From Candidatus Yonathbacteria bacterium RIFCSPLOWO2_01_FULL_43_27 (GTDB taxonomy: Bacteria > Patescibacteriota > Minisyncoccia > Phycocordibacterales > UBA1550): a DNA stretch of 51,088 bases. Positions 33,344 through 41,164 of the stretch are shown here, one piece after another. The notes beneath the pieces were generated by a model. The model was not told the origin of the DNA, made no database searches, and saw only the letters and a program-made list of their open reading frames with translations. The DNA is taken from positions 91,437 through 142,524 of the forward strand of contig MHUV01000006.1 in NCBI GenBank assembly GCA_001823545.1, given 5' to 3'. Positions within the stretch are counted from its first letter, which is position 1, and each line of letters opens with the position of its first letter. The translations under genes and the position numbers were made by a program.

Positions 33344-35254
33344 CTAAATTTGAAGAAGTGGCGGAAGAGGAGACGTACTGTACGCAGGATGTTTTGCTGC
33401 ATACAGGCGGTCGTTTGCTGCCTGCAAGACCGCGCGCGCTCTGGTAAGAATTGCTTCTGCCTCTAGCATGTCCTGCTTAAGACTATCAATAAGAATGACA
33501 TCTATTTCTGTTGCGAGTGCCTTGTAGTATTCCGTTTGCGCTACTGTAAAATCGTACCCAGCATCACGCACATCTTCTTGTGCATAATCTACTTCTTGCT
33601 GGGCTGCAACAAGCTCTTGTTGTCGTAAGATAGCCATCTCGGTACTTGAAACTTGGTCATACGCGGCCTTCGCGGTGGCAATTCGTTCAGGAGCGAGGGC
33701 AATAATAGCTTCGAGCTCTGTTCGCCGCTTATTCAAACTTTCCGGATCTGTAATCGTTGAATTCCCAGAATTCCATAGGTTGAGATCATCCCATACTTTC
33801 GTAAGTTCTTTCTCCGCATCTTCTTTCTTCTGTATTTCTGCCTGCCATGCATTATAATATGGCCTTATTGAAGCATTCTCCATCGCAATCGTTTCTGAGG
33901 TCTTCCTACTTGCGGTAACGTAGTTTGTTTTAAGTGTTGCATCCTCCCCTGAAACTGCATTAAAAATACCTATGGAGGCTTGTTTGGTTACCTGACTGAT
34001 TACCGCACCAATGATTTTATTAATACTATCGATAAGTCCGAGTCGTTGCATATCAACACCGGTCGACTCGCTAAGCTTATCGCCAAGCAACTTCCCCGGG
34101 GTGGTCGTTTTACAATATATTTTTTGATACTCTCGTACATCGGCATTGGTCATCATCTCATCAGCTACGAGTTCGTCCCACTCATCTTTTGTAATATTCC
34201 CATCTTCGTTGAGGTCGTATCGCCCACGTGTGGTACTTGGGTAATTACAGTTTTCCGTATCTACGATATTCGTAAATCCATTTGCCCAAGAAAGTTCTTG
34301 CTTGCGTACTTCTTCTTTTTCAGAAGAACGGAGTGCAAGTTCATTTCCCGTAAGAAGTGCCACGCCAAAAGGATTCCCGTTTTCTTGCATTGCATACTCT
34401 AATCCTTCCCAACTCCATTTATTAATGCCATTATAAAAATCAGATGAGTTCAGGTTATAAGTTTCGGGGAATGGACATTCAACACTGCTATTAAATTTGT
34501 ATTGACGTTTCGAGGAAAGCTCAACTGAATTCGCTAAATCATTTTTGTAATTTACTCTAAAATCACATGTTGCGATTCCACGAAGATCGCGCGCAAGGTC
34601 TCCTGCAACCATATCTGCAAGATCAAGAAAAACTTCGTGCGTGTTTACTGAAAATGATGGCGTACCATGGAATCCTCCCTGAATCCACGCGACCGTGTTG
34701 TTGGTAAGCTGTTCAAGCATCTTTTGTCCCGCATTGTAGACGATACAATCAAGGACACCATTAGACATTTTCGATTGTGCTTCCTTTGGAGTTTTGGCCG
34801 CAGCAGAATTACTTAAGAGCCCCAACTTAGCTTCTTCTGTAAGTTCTAATCGAGTATTCGAGGTAGGAACAGATGTAACAGCTCCGGCAACAGTACCGAG
34901 AGCACTTGCTGCTGCGATTCCTCTCGCCGCTTCTATTGACGCCAATTCAGCAGAAGCAGAAACATTAGTCGCTCCACCTGTAGCAGCGACAACTTCTGGC
35001 GAAAAAAGGTCTGCGATGAGCCCCGTTACCGCTGAAACCGCAGGTACCGCAGTATCTGCAATTGCCTGTCCCGCTACACACGTCAGTGCAATGCCCGCAA
35101 TGTCCTCGAGAGGGTTCATTCCTGAAAGAGATTCTTCAACATTAAATCCCGCACCCGTATCAACAGCCTGTGCATGAAGGGGCACCAAAAGTGAGACCGA
35201 AGTAAATACAACAAGCGTTAGTGTGGTAAAAAAAGTTTTTTTAAAGGACGACAT
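33344..35254 (-). CDS. large secreted protein with EF-hand and coiled-coil tail
   Basis: A 636-aa protein with a Sec signal peptide (residues 1-30, cleavage after HAQA). Residues about 40-130 are Ala/Val-rich with possible membrane-active helices. Near residue 345, DLNEDGNITKDEWDEL is a canonical EF-hand/dockerin-like calcium loop (D-x-N-x-D-G-x-I-x3-E). The C-terminal ~180 residues form a coiled coil. Several Cys residues suggest disulfides. It lies between the TrbL-like gene and another membrane-anchored protein, all leftward, which suggests a shared surface or secretion function. I do not recognise the family. Confidence 0.75.
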   Translation of the reverse strand: MSSFKKTFFTTLTLVVFTSVSLLVPLHAQAVDTGAGFNVEESLSGMNPLEDIAGIALTCVAGQAIADTAVPAVSAVTGLIADLFSPEVVAATGGATNVSASAELASIEAARGIAAASALGTVAGAVTSVPTSNTRLELTEEAKLGLLSNSAAAKTPKEAQSKMSNGVLDCIVYNAGQKMLEQLTNNTVAWIQGGFHGTPSFSVNTHEVFLDLADMVAGDLARDLRGIATCDFRVNYKNDLANSVELSSKRQYKFNSSVECPFPETYNLNSSDFYNGINKWSWEGLEYAMQENGNPFGVALLTGNELALRSSEKEEVRKQELSWANGFTNIVDTENCNYPSTTRGRYDLNEDGNITKDEWDELVADEMMTNADVREYQKIYCKTTTPGKLLGDKLSESTGVDMQRLGLIDSINKIIGAVISQVTKQASIGIFNAVSGEDATLKTNYVTASRKTSETIAMENASIRPYYNAWQAEIQKKEDAEKELTKVWDDLNLWNSGNSTITDPESLNKRRTELEAIIALAPERIATAKAAYDQVSSTEMAILRQQELVAAQQEVDYAQEDVRDAGYDFTVAQTEYYKALATEIDVILIDSLKQDMLEAEAILTRARAVLQAANDRLYAAKHPAYSTSPLPPLLQI

Positions 35255-35296
35255 ATTTATAAAAAAGTAATGATATTATTATAACATTTAAAAAAA

Positions 35297-36103
35297 TTAT
35301 TGTGCAGCCTTTATGTTATCGACAAACATATTGAGCGCATTCATACCTTGACGGTATTTCGCAATACCCCTCATTCCCGTAACAGGATCGTTAACAATTT
35401 GTTGCATGTCAACAACTCCTGAATAAATCAATGTATAATTTTGCAAAAGAAAGAGATGGAACGAAGTTACGGTCTCCGGTGTCTTTACTGCAAGAAGTGA
35501 GTCCAGGAGCTTTTGAAGACTACTCGCCGTCTTCGTCAATGAAACAAGTTTTGAATTATCATTTTTCTCTACCGCCTCCGCGACCACTTTCACTTCATTC
35601 AACGTATTCTTTGCTGAAAAATCTGCAAGAAGTTTTGAGAGTTCTTTTTGATAAGTAGCAAGCGCACTACTGCTAGAAGGAACGATCTTTAAATCTTTTT
35701 TCGTATATTGTTTAACCGTTGTATCAACCATTGCCTTATCAGCAAGAATACCTGAAAGAGTTTTGGTATCAGACTCACTCATTGTCTTGTTACCAATGGT
35801 TTTCTGCGCGAGCGCATAACTTACTAAAAGCTCTCGCCCAAGACGATCTGTAGTAGTGGTTGCAAGCGTCGAACTGCCATTGATATTACTTCGTGCACCA
35901 AGGAGTAAGGGGTACAGAGAATCACCAGGAATAACCTTGAGCGCGTCACGCCAATCCCCTTGCGTAAACGAATTCGTTTTTTCGCTGTCGGCTAAATTTT
36001 TATTTGGATTAACTGAGACACGTTGCCATGTAAAAAAAATAATCCCTCCACCAACAACCACCGAAAATATCAAGACAAGTATTTTTTTGTAATTTTGAAG
36101 CAT
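35297..36103 (-). CDS. membrane-anchored exported protein, unknown
   Basis: 268 aa with one N-terminal membrane helix (ILVLIFSVVVGGGIIFF) and a predicted extracytoplasmic, mostly helical domain rich in Ser/Thr/Leu. No catalytic motif is visible. It begins the leftward three-gene group with the EF-hand protein 43 bp behind it. A TATACT box lies about 45 bases before the ATG. Possibly an accessory subunit of the same surface apparatus; position only. Confidence 0.7.
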   Translation of the reverse strand: MLQNYKKILVLIFSVVVGGGIIFFTWQRVSVNPNKNLADSEKTNSFTQGDWRDALKVIPGDSLYPLLLGARSNINGSSTLATTTTDRLGRELLVSYALAQKTIGNKTMSESDTKTLSGILADKAMVDTTVKQYTKKDLKIVPSSSSALATYQKELSKLLADFSAKNTLNEVKVVAEAVEKNDNSKLVSLTKTASSLQKLLDSLLAVKTPETVTSFHLFLLQNYTLIYSGVVDMQQIVNDPVTGMRGIAKYRQGMNALNMFVDNIKAAQ

Positions 36104-36219
36104 ATAATAAAACGCTACATACCCGAGAACAAATTCGTATCATAAGTATACCGTAAAAGAAAAATGAAATCTACCATACGGCAAGGAAAATACCTTGTTA
36201 TTTCCTGCTAATACCCTAT

Positions 36220-36247
36220 TTGACAGGCACTAAAAATCTGCTATACT
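36220..36247 (+). promoter_or_regulatory. consensus promoter of nusA
   Basis: TTGACA (36220-36225), a 16-bp spacer and TATACT (36242-36247). Confidence 0.88.
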
Positions 36248-36262
36248 TACCTATATAACACT

Positions 36263-36287
36263 CCCGTCTCGAAAGCGGGCTTTTTTT
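36263..36287 (+). terminator. attenuator-like hairpin in the nusA leader
   Basis: CCCG and CGGG pair around a 9-base loop, followed by seven T, between the promoter and the ATG. It could attenuate nusA transcription; NusA itself acts on such hairpins, which would allow feedback. Confidence 0.6.
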
Positions 36288-36299
36288 GTAAAAAAATAT

Positions 36300-37532
36300 A
36301 TGTTGGACTTAAAAATAATGGGGTCGGCGCTTGAACAGCTAGAAGCGGAGCGTGGTATCCCTCGTGAAAAAATCATTGAAGCAATAGCGCAAGCACTCGC
36401 CGCAGCATACAAAAAAGACTACGGTAAAAAAGGGCAGGTCATCCGCGCTCATTTTGACCCTGATTCTGGTAAAGCAGAATTTATGCAGGTAAAAACTGTC
36501 GTTGAAGAAACATCTGTCCGTATGCCCGAAGACGAGGATGCAGACGCAGAAAAGAAAGAACAAGCACTTAACGAAGGATTGAACGATGATGAAAAAATCT
36601 CACTTCGTCGTTTTAGTCCGGAGCACGATATTCTTCTTGAAGACGCACGCCGTATTAAAAGAGACGCAGAACCTGGTGATGAAATCATCTTCCCTCTCGA
36701 AGCCTATGACGACTATGGACGTATTGCAGCACAGACCGCAAAGCAGGTAATTATCCAACGTATCCGTGAAGCAGAAAAGATTTCCATTGTCGGTGAATAC
36801 GGCAACAAACAAGGTGAAATTATCCAGGGAACTGTTCAACGTATCGAGCGTGGAAACATCTATGTCGACCTCGGCAAAACGACAGGAATCCTCGCCTACG
36901 AAGACCAGATTCCCGGCGAACGCTACAAACAAGGCGAGCGCATTCGTGCCTACCTCTACAAAGTAGACGAATCTCCTCGCGGTATCGAAGTACGCCTCTC
37001 ACGCTCACATCCAAAAATGATTGAGAAACTCTTTGCACAAGAAGCTCCAGAGATTGCAAGTGGTACTGTAGAGATAAAAGCTGTTGCACGCGAACCAGGT
37101 TCACGTGCAAAAGTTGCGGTATTCTCAGCAGATGAACACATTGACCCTATTGGATCCTGCGTAGGACAACGTGGTGTGCGTGTGTCTACGGTAATGAGCG
37201 AAATCGGCGGAGAAAAAATCGACCTCATTCTCTGGTCAGAAGATGCAACGAAATTCATTGCTGATGCACTCTCTCCTGCGCGCACACAGGGCGTGGTACT
37301 CAACGAAGCAGAGCACTATGCAACCGTCACCGTAGCTCCCGACCAGCAATCACTTGCAATCGGTCGTGGTGGGCAAAATGTACGCCTCGCTGCAAAGCTT
37401 ACAGGATGGAGACTCGATATCGTAAGTGGCGAAGGAGAAACTCCTGTAGCAGTATCAGAGGAAGCTGATGTTCTCACGGAAACTCCTTCAGAAATTAATT
37501 CCCAAGAAGATGGTGGCCACGCAAACGAATAA
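36300..37532 (+). CDS. nusA: transcription termination/antitermination protein NusA
   Basis: A 410-aa protein with the N-terminal RNA polymerase-binding domain (residues 1-130), S1 domain (about 160-225, GTVQRIERGNIYVDLGKTTG), KH1 (about 255-320, with IGSCVGQRGVRVSTV) and KH2 (about 340-380, with AIGRGGQNVRLAAKLTG), then a short acidic tail. No C-terminal AR repeats, as in most non-proteobacterial NusA. It governs pausing and termination. A single gene with its own promoter and a leader hairpin; no Shine-Dalgarno site is visible. Confidence 0.97.
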   Translation: MLDLKIMGSALEQLEAERGIPREKIIEAIAQALAAAYKKDYGKKGQVIRAHFDPDSGKAEFMQVKTVVEETSVRMPEDEDADAEKKEQALNEGLNDDEKISLRRFSPEHDILLEDARRIKRDAEPGDEIIFPLEAYDDYGRIAAQTAKQVIIQRIREAEKISIVGEYGNKQGEIIQGTVQRIERGNIYVDLGKTTGILAYEDQIPGERYKQGERIRAYLYKVDESPRGIEVRLSRSHPKMIEKLFAQEAPEIASGTVEIKAVAREPGSRAKVAVFSADEHIDPIGSCVGQRGVRVSTVMSEIGGEKIDLILWSEDATKFIADALSPARTQGVVLNEAEHYATVTVAPDQQSLAIGRGGQNVRLAAKLTGWRLDIVSGEGETPVAVSEEADVLTETPSEINSQEDGGHANE

Positions 37533-37591
37533 ATTTTGCTTATAAAACTTCTTGAAACAAATTATTACTCTAACTTATAATTAACGAAAAC

Positions 37592-38125
37592 ATGAACCTC
37601 TGGCACGAAATATCATTGGGCAAAAATGCACCTAAAGAAATCAACGTCATTGTAGAAATTAATAAGGGTTCCAAAAACAAGTACGAAATAAACAAGGAGA
37701 CGGGACTTATTGCGCTCGATCGCGCGCTTCATACCGCGCAGGATTATCCGTTTGATTATGGATTCGTTCCACAGACTCTCTGGGATGACGATGACGCACT
37801 CGATGTCGTTCTTCTCACTACGTACCCCCTCTTCCCCGGCATTATGGTCAAGGCACGCCCTGTTGGAATTATGCACATGATAGACGGGGGTGAATCAGAC
37901 GACAAAGTTATTGCCGTCCCTGTAAAAGACCCTCGATGGGATGAAGTGCAGGATCTCAACGACATCAACAAGCATACCCTCAAAGAAATGCAACACTTCT
38001 TTGAAACGTACAAAAAAATTCAAGGAACTGCAATCACAATTTCTGGCTTTGGAGACAAGAAGGTTGCCGAGGATGCCGTCGTGCGCAGTATTGAGCTCTA
38101 TAATGAAAAGTTTGGTAAAAAATAG
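37592..38125 (+). CDS. ppa: inorganic pyrophosphatase
   Basis: A 177-aa family I pyrophosphatase. VIVEINKGSKNKYEI begins the active site, YPFDYGFVPQT follows, and WDDDDALDVVLL carries the metal-binding D-x-D-x-x-D signature near residues 65-70. It pulls biosynthetic reactions by removing pyrophosphate. Own terminator at 38149-38185. No Shine-Dalgarno site. Confidence 0.97.
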   Translation: MNLWHEISLGKNAPKEINVIVEINKGSKNKYEINKETGLIALDRALHTAQDYPFDYGFVPQTLWDDDDALDVVLLTTYPLFPGIMVKARPVGIMHMIDGGESDDKVIAVPVKDPRWDEVQDLNDINKHTLKEMQHFFETYKKIQGTAITISGFGDKKVAEDAVVRSIELYNEKFGKK

Positions 38126-38148
38126 ATGATATTATAGCGAATAAATAT

Positions 38149-38185
38149 ACAAAAAACGCCATACCTCTAGGTATGGCGTTTTTTG
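38149..38185. terminator. terminator of ppa
   Basis: ACGCCATACC and GGTATGGCGT pair around TCTA, with T and A tracts on either side. Confidence 0.95.
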
Positions 38186-38250
38186 TATATCGTACTATAC
38201 TATATAATAGGATTGGTAATCATCATTATTAGCATTAACATACTACACAT

Positions 38251-38883
38251 ATGAAAAAAATTATTGTTTCAGGCATCACTCTGGCCACTTTTATGGTGGC
38301 TGGTATAGCCCTTGCTCAAGGAGTGGCAGTCTCCGAAAAAAAAGGTGATGCTATCTCGCAAGAAAACCGTGCAAACTCATCAGCGTTAGAAGAAAACGAA
38401 ATTAAAGTAGCTTATTCTACAACATCTTCAAAAGAAGCACGCTCTGGAAATAAAAAAGGGACCACCACCGCAGAGCTTCACCGAAGCGAGGTTGCTAATT
38501 TTGTACAAACGCTTCTTTCCTCACCACTCAGAGTCGGTGGTATTGGAGAACAAGTACGATTGATTGCTCAGGAGCAAGCATCCTCAACAGAAATAATGGT
38601 TGCCGCAATTGAAAAAGTTGAGCAACGAAGTAGAGTCAAGACATTTATCGTTGGCGCTGATAACAAAAATCTTGGCGTTATTCGAAGCGAGTTGGTCACC
38701 ATGCAAAATCGCATACAACGTCTCGGCGCTGAAGCAGAGCGTATGGCTTCCTCAACAGAGAAAGATACACTTATTAGAGAAATCGTATCACTCGGAGAGG
38801 AACGAATGAAACTTGAAACATTTATCAAAGACAACGAAGAAGTTTTCAGCCTTTTTGGATGGGTTCGAAAGATCTTTGAATAA
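38251..38883 (+). CDS. secreted helical protein, unknown
   Basis: A 210-aa protein with a clear Sec signal peptide (about residues 1-22, cleavage after ALAQ or ALA) and a polar, helical remainder; residues about 95-200 alternate charged and hydrophobic positions as in a coiled coil. No known motif. Followed by a terminator at 38903-38939. The family resembles the many lineage-specific secreted proteins of Parcubacteria, but I cannot assign a role. Confidence 0.7.
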   Translation: MKKIIVSGITLATFMVAGIALAQGVAVSEKKGDAISQENRANSSALEENEIKVAYSTTSSKEARSGNKKGTTTAELHRSEVANFVQTLLSSPLRVGGIGEQVRLIAQEQASSTEIMVAAIEKVEQRSRVKTFIVGADNKNLGVIRSELVTMQNRIQRLGAEAERMASSTEKDTLIREIVSLGEERMKLETFIKDNEEVFSLFGWVRKIFE

Positions 38884-38902
38884 GTCTTATAGATAGACTT
38901 AG

Positions 38903-38939
38903 ATCAAAAAGGCGCACACAAGTGGTGCGCCTTTTTGAT
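38903..38939. terminator. terminator of the secreted protein gene
   Basis: AAAAAGGCGCAC pairs with GTGCGCCTTTTT around a short loop. Confidence 0.92.
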
Positions 38940-38967
38940 TGATAGACATGCGCAACATGTTCCGTCC

Positions 38968-39228
38968 TTCAAGTCCTCTCCTGCGCTACAAAACGTAAAG
39001 GGCGAAACGTGTACACAGGAGAGGACTTTGTCACGAATATTTTGCTCGTCGTCACTCGCAGGAGAGGACTTTGCCAAGCGCTCTCTCGTCGTCGACACTC
39101 CTCGTTCCGCTCGGCCCTACTCACGCGACCCATCGTACTCGATGGGTACCCCGCGCTCGCTTTCAAGTCCTCTCCTGCGCTACAAAACGTAAAGGGCGAA
39201 ACGTGTACACGTTTCGCCCTTCGTTTTG
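38968..39228. repeat. palindromic tRNA-Leu 3'-end repeat array
   Basis: No credible gene: the open frames here run through repeats. A 49-bp block (tRNA 3' end TTCAAGTCCTCTCCTGCGC plus trailer) occurs identically at 38968-39016 and 39162-39210. Inverted copies of the 3' end are at about 39015-39028 and 39058-39072. With the real tRNA, 39162-39248 makes an 87-bp palindrome whose centre is the tRNA terminator hairpin GGGCGAAACGTGT/ACACGTTTCGCCC. A filler at about 39114-39161 is shared with the tRNA-Val locus. Confidence 0.9.
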
Positions 39229-39312
39229 TGCGCAGGAGAGGACTTGAACCTCCATACCCTTGCGAGTGCTACCACCTCAAGGTAGTGCGTCTACCAGTTT
39301 CGCCACCTGCGC
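39229..39312 (-). tRNA. tRNA-Leu(GAG)
   Basis: Minus-strand class II tRNA: acceptor GCGCAGG/CCTGCGC, D-loop with ACTGGTAGAC, anticodon arm CTACC-TTGAGGT-GGTAG (anticodon GAG), long variable arm and T-loop TTCAAGT. Discriminator A; CCA not encoded. Confidence 0.95.
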
Positions 39313-39370
39313 ATATATTACTAACCCTCACACTATATGTGAAATCTCACAGAATTTCAAGTCTAAAAAG

Positions 39371-39393
39371 AAAAAAGCAGGATATCTTCCTGC
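39371..39393 (-). terminator. terminator of rplS
   Basis: GCAGGA (39377-39382) pairs with TCCTGC (39388-39393); a T run follows on the minus strand. Confidence 0.8.
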
Positions 39394-39415
39394 ATTTGTT
39401 CTCTGCTGCAAAATC

Positions 39416-39838
39416 CTATTCTGCAGATGCAGCCTCTTCGTTTTCCGGAGATGCTTCCTCCTGAACAGGAACAGTTGCACCTGTTTTGGTGTGACGCATC
39501 TTACGGCTAATTTCGCGCGCAACCTTATTGCGCACATAGTAGAGCTTTGAGCGACCGACATCTGACTGGCGTACAATTTCAATCTTGTCGATTGAAGGAG
39601 AATAAAGAGGGAAAATCTTCTCCATCCCTACACCACTTGCCGTCTTACGTACGGTGAACATCGAGCCATTACCCTTGCCACCTTTTACTGCAAGAACCAA
39701 ACCTTCGTAAACCTGAATGCGAGTTTTACCCTTTTCCTCAATTTTAAGATGAACTTTAACCGTTGCACCCGCGCGAAGAGAGAGATTCTTGCGCTCTGTC
39801 ATAGAAACTGGGCTCATTTGTATTGTGGTGTTTTCCAT
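39416..39838 (-). CDS. rplS: ribosomal protein bL19
   Basis: A 140-aa protein with the L19 core: LSLRAGATVKVHLKIEEKGK, RIQVYEGLVLAVKGGKGNG, FTVRKTASGVGMEKIFPLYSP and KLYYVRNKVAREIS. The family is usually about 115 aa; here the last ~25 residues are an Ala/Glu-rich acidic extension. It sits at the 30S-50S interface. Confidence 0.97.
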   Translation of the reverse strand: MENTTIQMSPVSMTERKNLSLRAGATVKVHLKIEEKGKTRIQVYEGLVLAVKGGKGNGSMFTVRKTASGVGMEKIFPLYSPSIDKIEIVRQSDVGRSKLYYVRNKVAREISRKMRHTKTGATVPVQEEASPENEEAASAE

Positions 39839-39865
39839 ACGTATTTCGTTAAATATTTTGCCACT

Positions 39866-40639
39866 TTAGCATACTAACCCCAATTCTGCAAGACCTGCTT
39901 GAAAGTCACCTGGCAGGGGGGCAGAAACCTTTTTCTCTTCTCCGGCAATGGTACGAAACGTCACCGAAAACGCATGGAGCGCCATACGCTTGAAGCCCAG
40001 AACGCACGGCATCTTTGGCGCATACAGCTTGTCGCCCATAATGGGGTGCCCTGCGTATTTGAGGTGCACGCGGATCTGGTGTGTGCGCCCCGTATGAGGA
40101 AACACATCCAAATACGAGAGCCTGATACATTCAGAAGTCTTTGCAGTCTTTGCGATGGTAATTTCTCCCTGCCCCAACACTTCATAGTCAGTTACCGCAT
40201 CACGAAGTTCGCCCTTCGCACCATATTCGGCAGACCATTTGCGAAAATCACTTGCCGAACGCCCAATAGGTCTATTGATACTTCCCTGCGGTTCTTTGAA
40301 GAAACCGTACACAATCGCTTTGTAATTTTTCTTGATGGTGCGTTCCTGAAATTGATTCTTGAGATTCAAAAAAGACTCGTGCGTTTTTGCAACGATAATT
40401 ACCCCTGAAGTATCACGATCAATTCTATGCACTACGCCAGGTTTTTGTATCTCCCCTCCTCCCGTGAGAACAATCGATTCCCCCACATTCTCACGCGCAA
40501 TAACTGGATAGTGCGCACGCACCCAATCCACAAGTGTTTCTTCTTTCGTGCGCCCATCAGAATGCACCACCAGCCCTGCCGGCTTGTTAAGTACCAGCAC
40601 CTCGCTGTCTTCGTATAAAATTGGGATGGAGATATTCAT
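39866..40639 (-). CDS. RluA-family pseudouridine synthase
   Basis: A 257-aa enzyme without an S4 domain. The catalytic motif is HRIDRDTSGVIIVAKT (Asp in R-x-D; Ile replaces Leu of the common HRLD) near residue 75, preceded by LNKPAGLVVHSDG and followed by PHTGRTHQIRVHLKYAGHP. It isomerises uridine in rRNA or tRNA; RluD-like by sequence style but the target cannot be fixed. A TATAGT -10 lies at 40654-40659, 15 bases before the ATG. Confidence 0.9.
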   Translation of the reverse strand: MNISIPILYEDSEVLVLNKPAGLVVHSDGRTKEETLVDWVRAHYPVIARENVGESIVLTGGGEIQKPGVVHRIDRDTSGVIIVAKTHESFLNLKNQFQERTIKKNYKAIVYGFFKEPQGSINRPIGRSASDFRKWSAEYGAKGELRDAVTDYEVLGQGEITIAKTAKTSECIRLSYLDVFPHTGRTHQIRVHLKYAGHPIMGDKLYAPKMPCVLGFKRMALHAFSVTFRTIAGEEKKVSAPLPGDFQAGLAELGLVC

Positions 40640-40947
40640 ATATTAGTTACTACACTATAGCAAATTTGCACACAACCCATAGTATCGCAGATTGGGAAAT
40701 TAAAAGGGTGGCTTCCTTGGCCACCCTTTTTTAAAAGACTACATCCTACTAACTCACGTGCTTCATCTCTTTTGTGTGCGATGGTTCTTCTTTGCTCGAG
40801 ATTCAGAAGATATTCCCCACGCTGTTTCTTGTTCATCTCAAGATACGCTTCAACATCGAAACTAAGTGATGAATCAAATTCGTCTTTTCTGACATAGAGA
40901 CGCGACCACCAGATCCTCAGTAGCCACAATAAACGACATCTCTTCAT
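40636..40947 (-). CDS. orphan protein, up to 103 aa, with a terminator inside its 3' end
   Basis: It begins at an ATG after a strong Shine-Dalgarno site (AAGGAGG, eight bases). The first ~70 residues look real: a Trp/Arg-rich amphipathic N-terminus, then a charged helix (EMNKKQRGEYLLNLEQRR). Beyond residue ~70 the frame runs through a strong terminator hairpin (40702-40734) and ends in an ATGA overlap with the pseudouridine synthase. Translation past the hairpin seems unlikely; a lost stop codon or frameshift may have extended the frame. Function unknown. Confidence 0.55.
   Translation of the reverse strand: MKRCRLLWLLRIWWSRLYVRKDEFDSSLSFDVEAYLEMNKKQRGEYLLNLEQRRTIAHKRDEARELVGCSLLKKGGQGSHPFNFPICDTMGCVQICYSVVTNI
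40702..40734 (-). terminator. terminator within the 103-aa frame
   Basis: AAAAGGGTGGC pairs with GCCACCCTTTT around a short loop, with A/T tracts. Confidence 0.88.
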
Positions 40948-41034
40948 ATCCTACCTCCTTATTTTGAGAGATGCACATACAAAAATTCCTTAGCTACAAT
41001 ACCACAAATAGGCATTTTTATAAAATGGCAGATA

Positions 41035-41063
41035 TTGAATTTATTTATGAAATAATGTATAGT
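41035..41063 (+). promoter_or_regulatory. promoter of tRNA-Val
   Basis: TTGAAT (41035-41040), a 17-bp spacer and TATAGT (41058-41063), 28 bp before the mature tRNA. Confidence 0.8.
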
Positions 41064-41091
41064 GCTCGAGACAGACAAGGGAAACAAAAAA

Positions 41092-41164
41092 GGGCGATTA
41101 GCTCAGTTGGTAGAGCAACTCATTTACACTGAGAAGGTCGGGGGTTCAAGTCCCTCATCGCCCA
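41092..41164 (+). tRNA. tRNA-Val(TAC)
   Basis: Acceptor GGGCGAT/ATCGCCC, D arm GCTC..GAGC, anticodon loop TTTACAC (anticodon TAC), T-loop TTCAAGT. An A-A mismatch closes the anticodon stem. Discriminator A; CCA not encoded. Confidence 0.94.

Noticed and set aside
38968-39464. Rightward open frames of about 85 to 151 codons across the tRNA-Leu region
   Set aside because: They translate the repeats, the antisense of the tRNA and the terminator. Similar peptides arise at the tRNA-Val locus only because the DNA repeat is shared.
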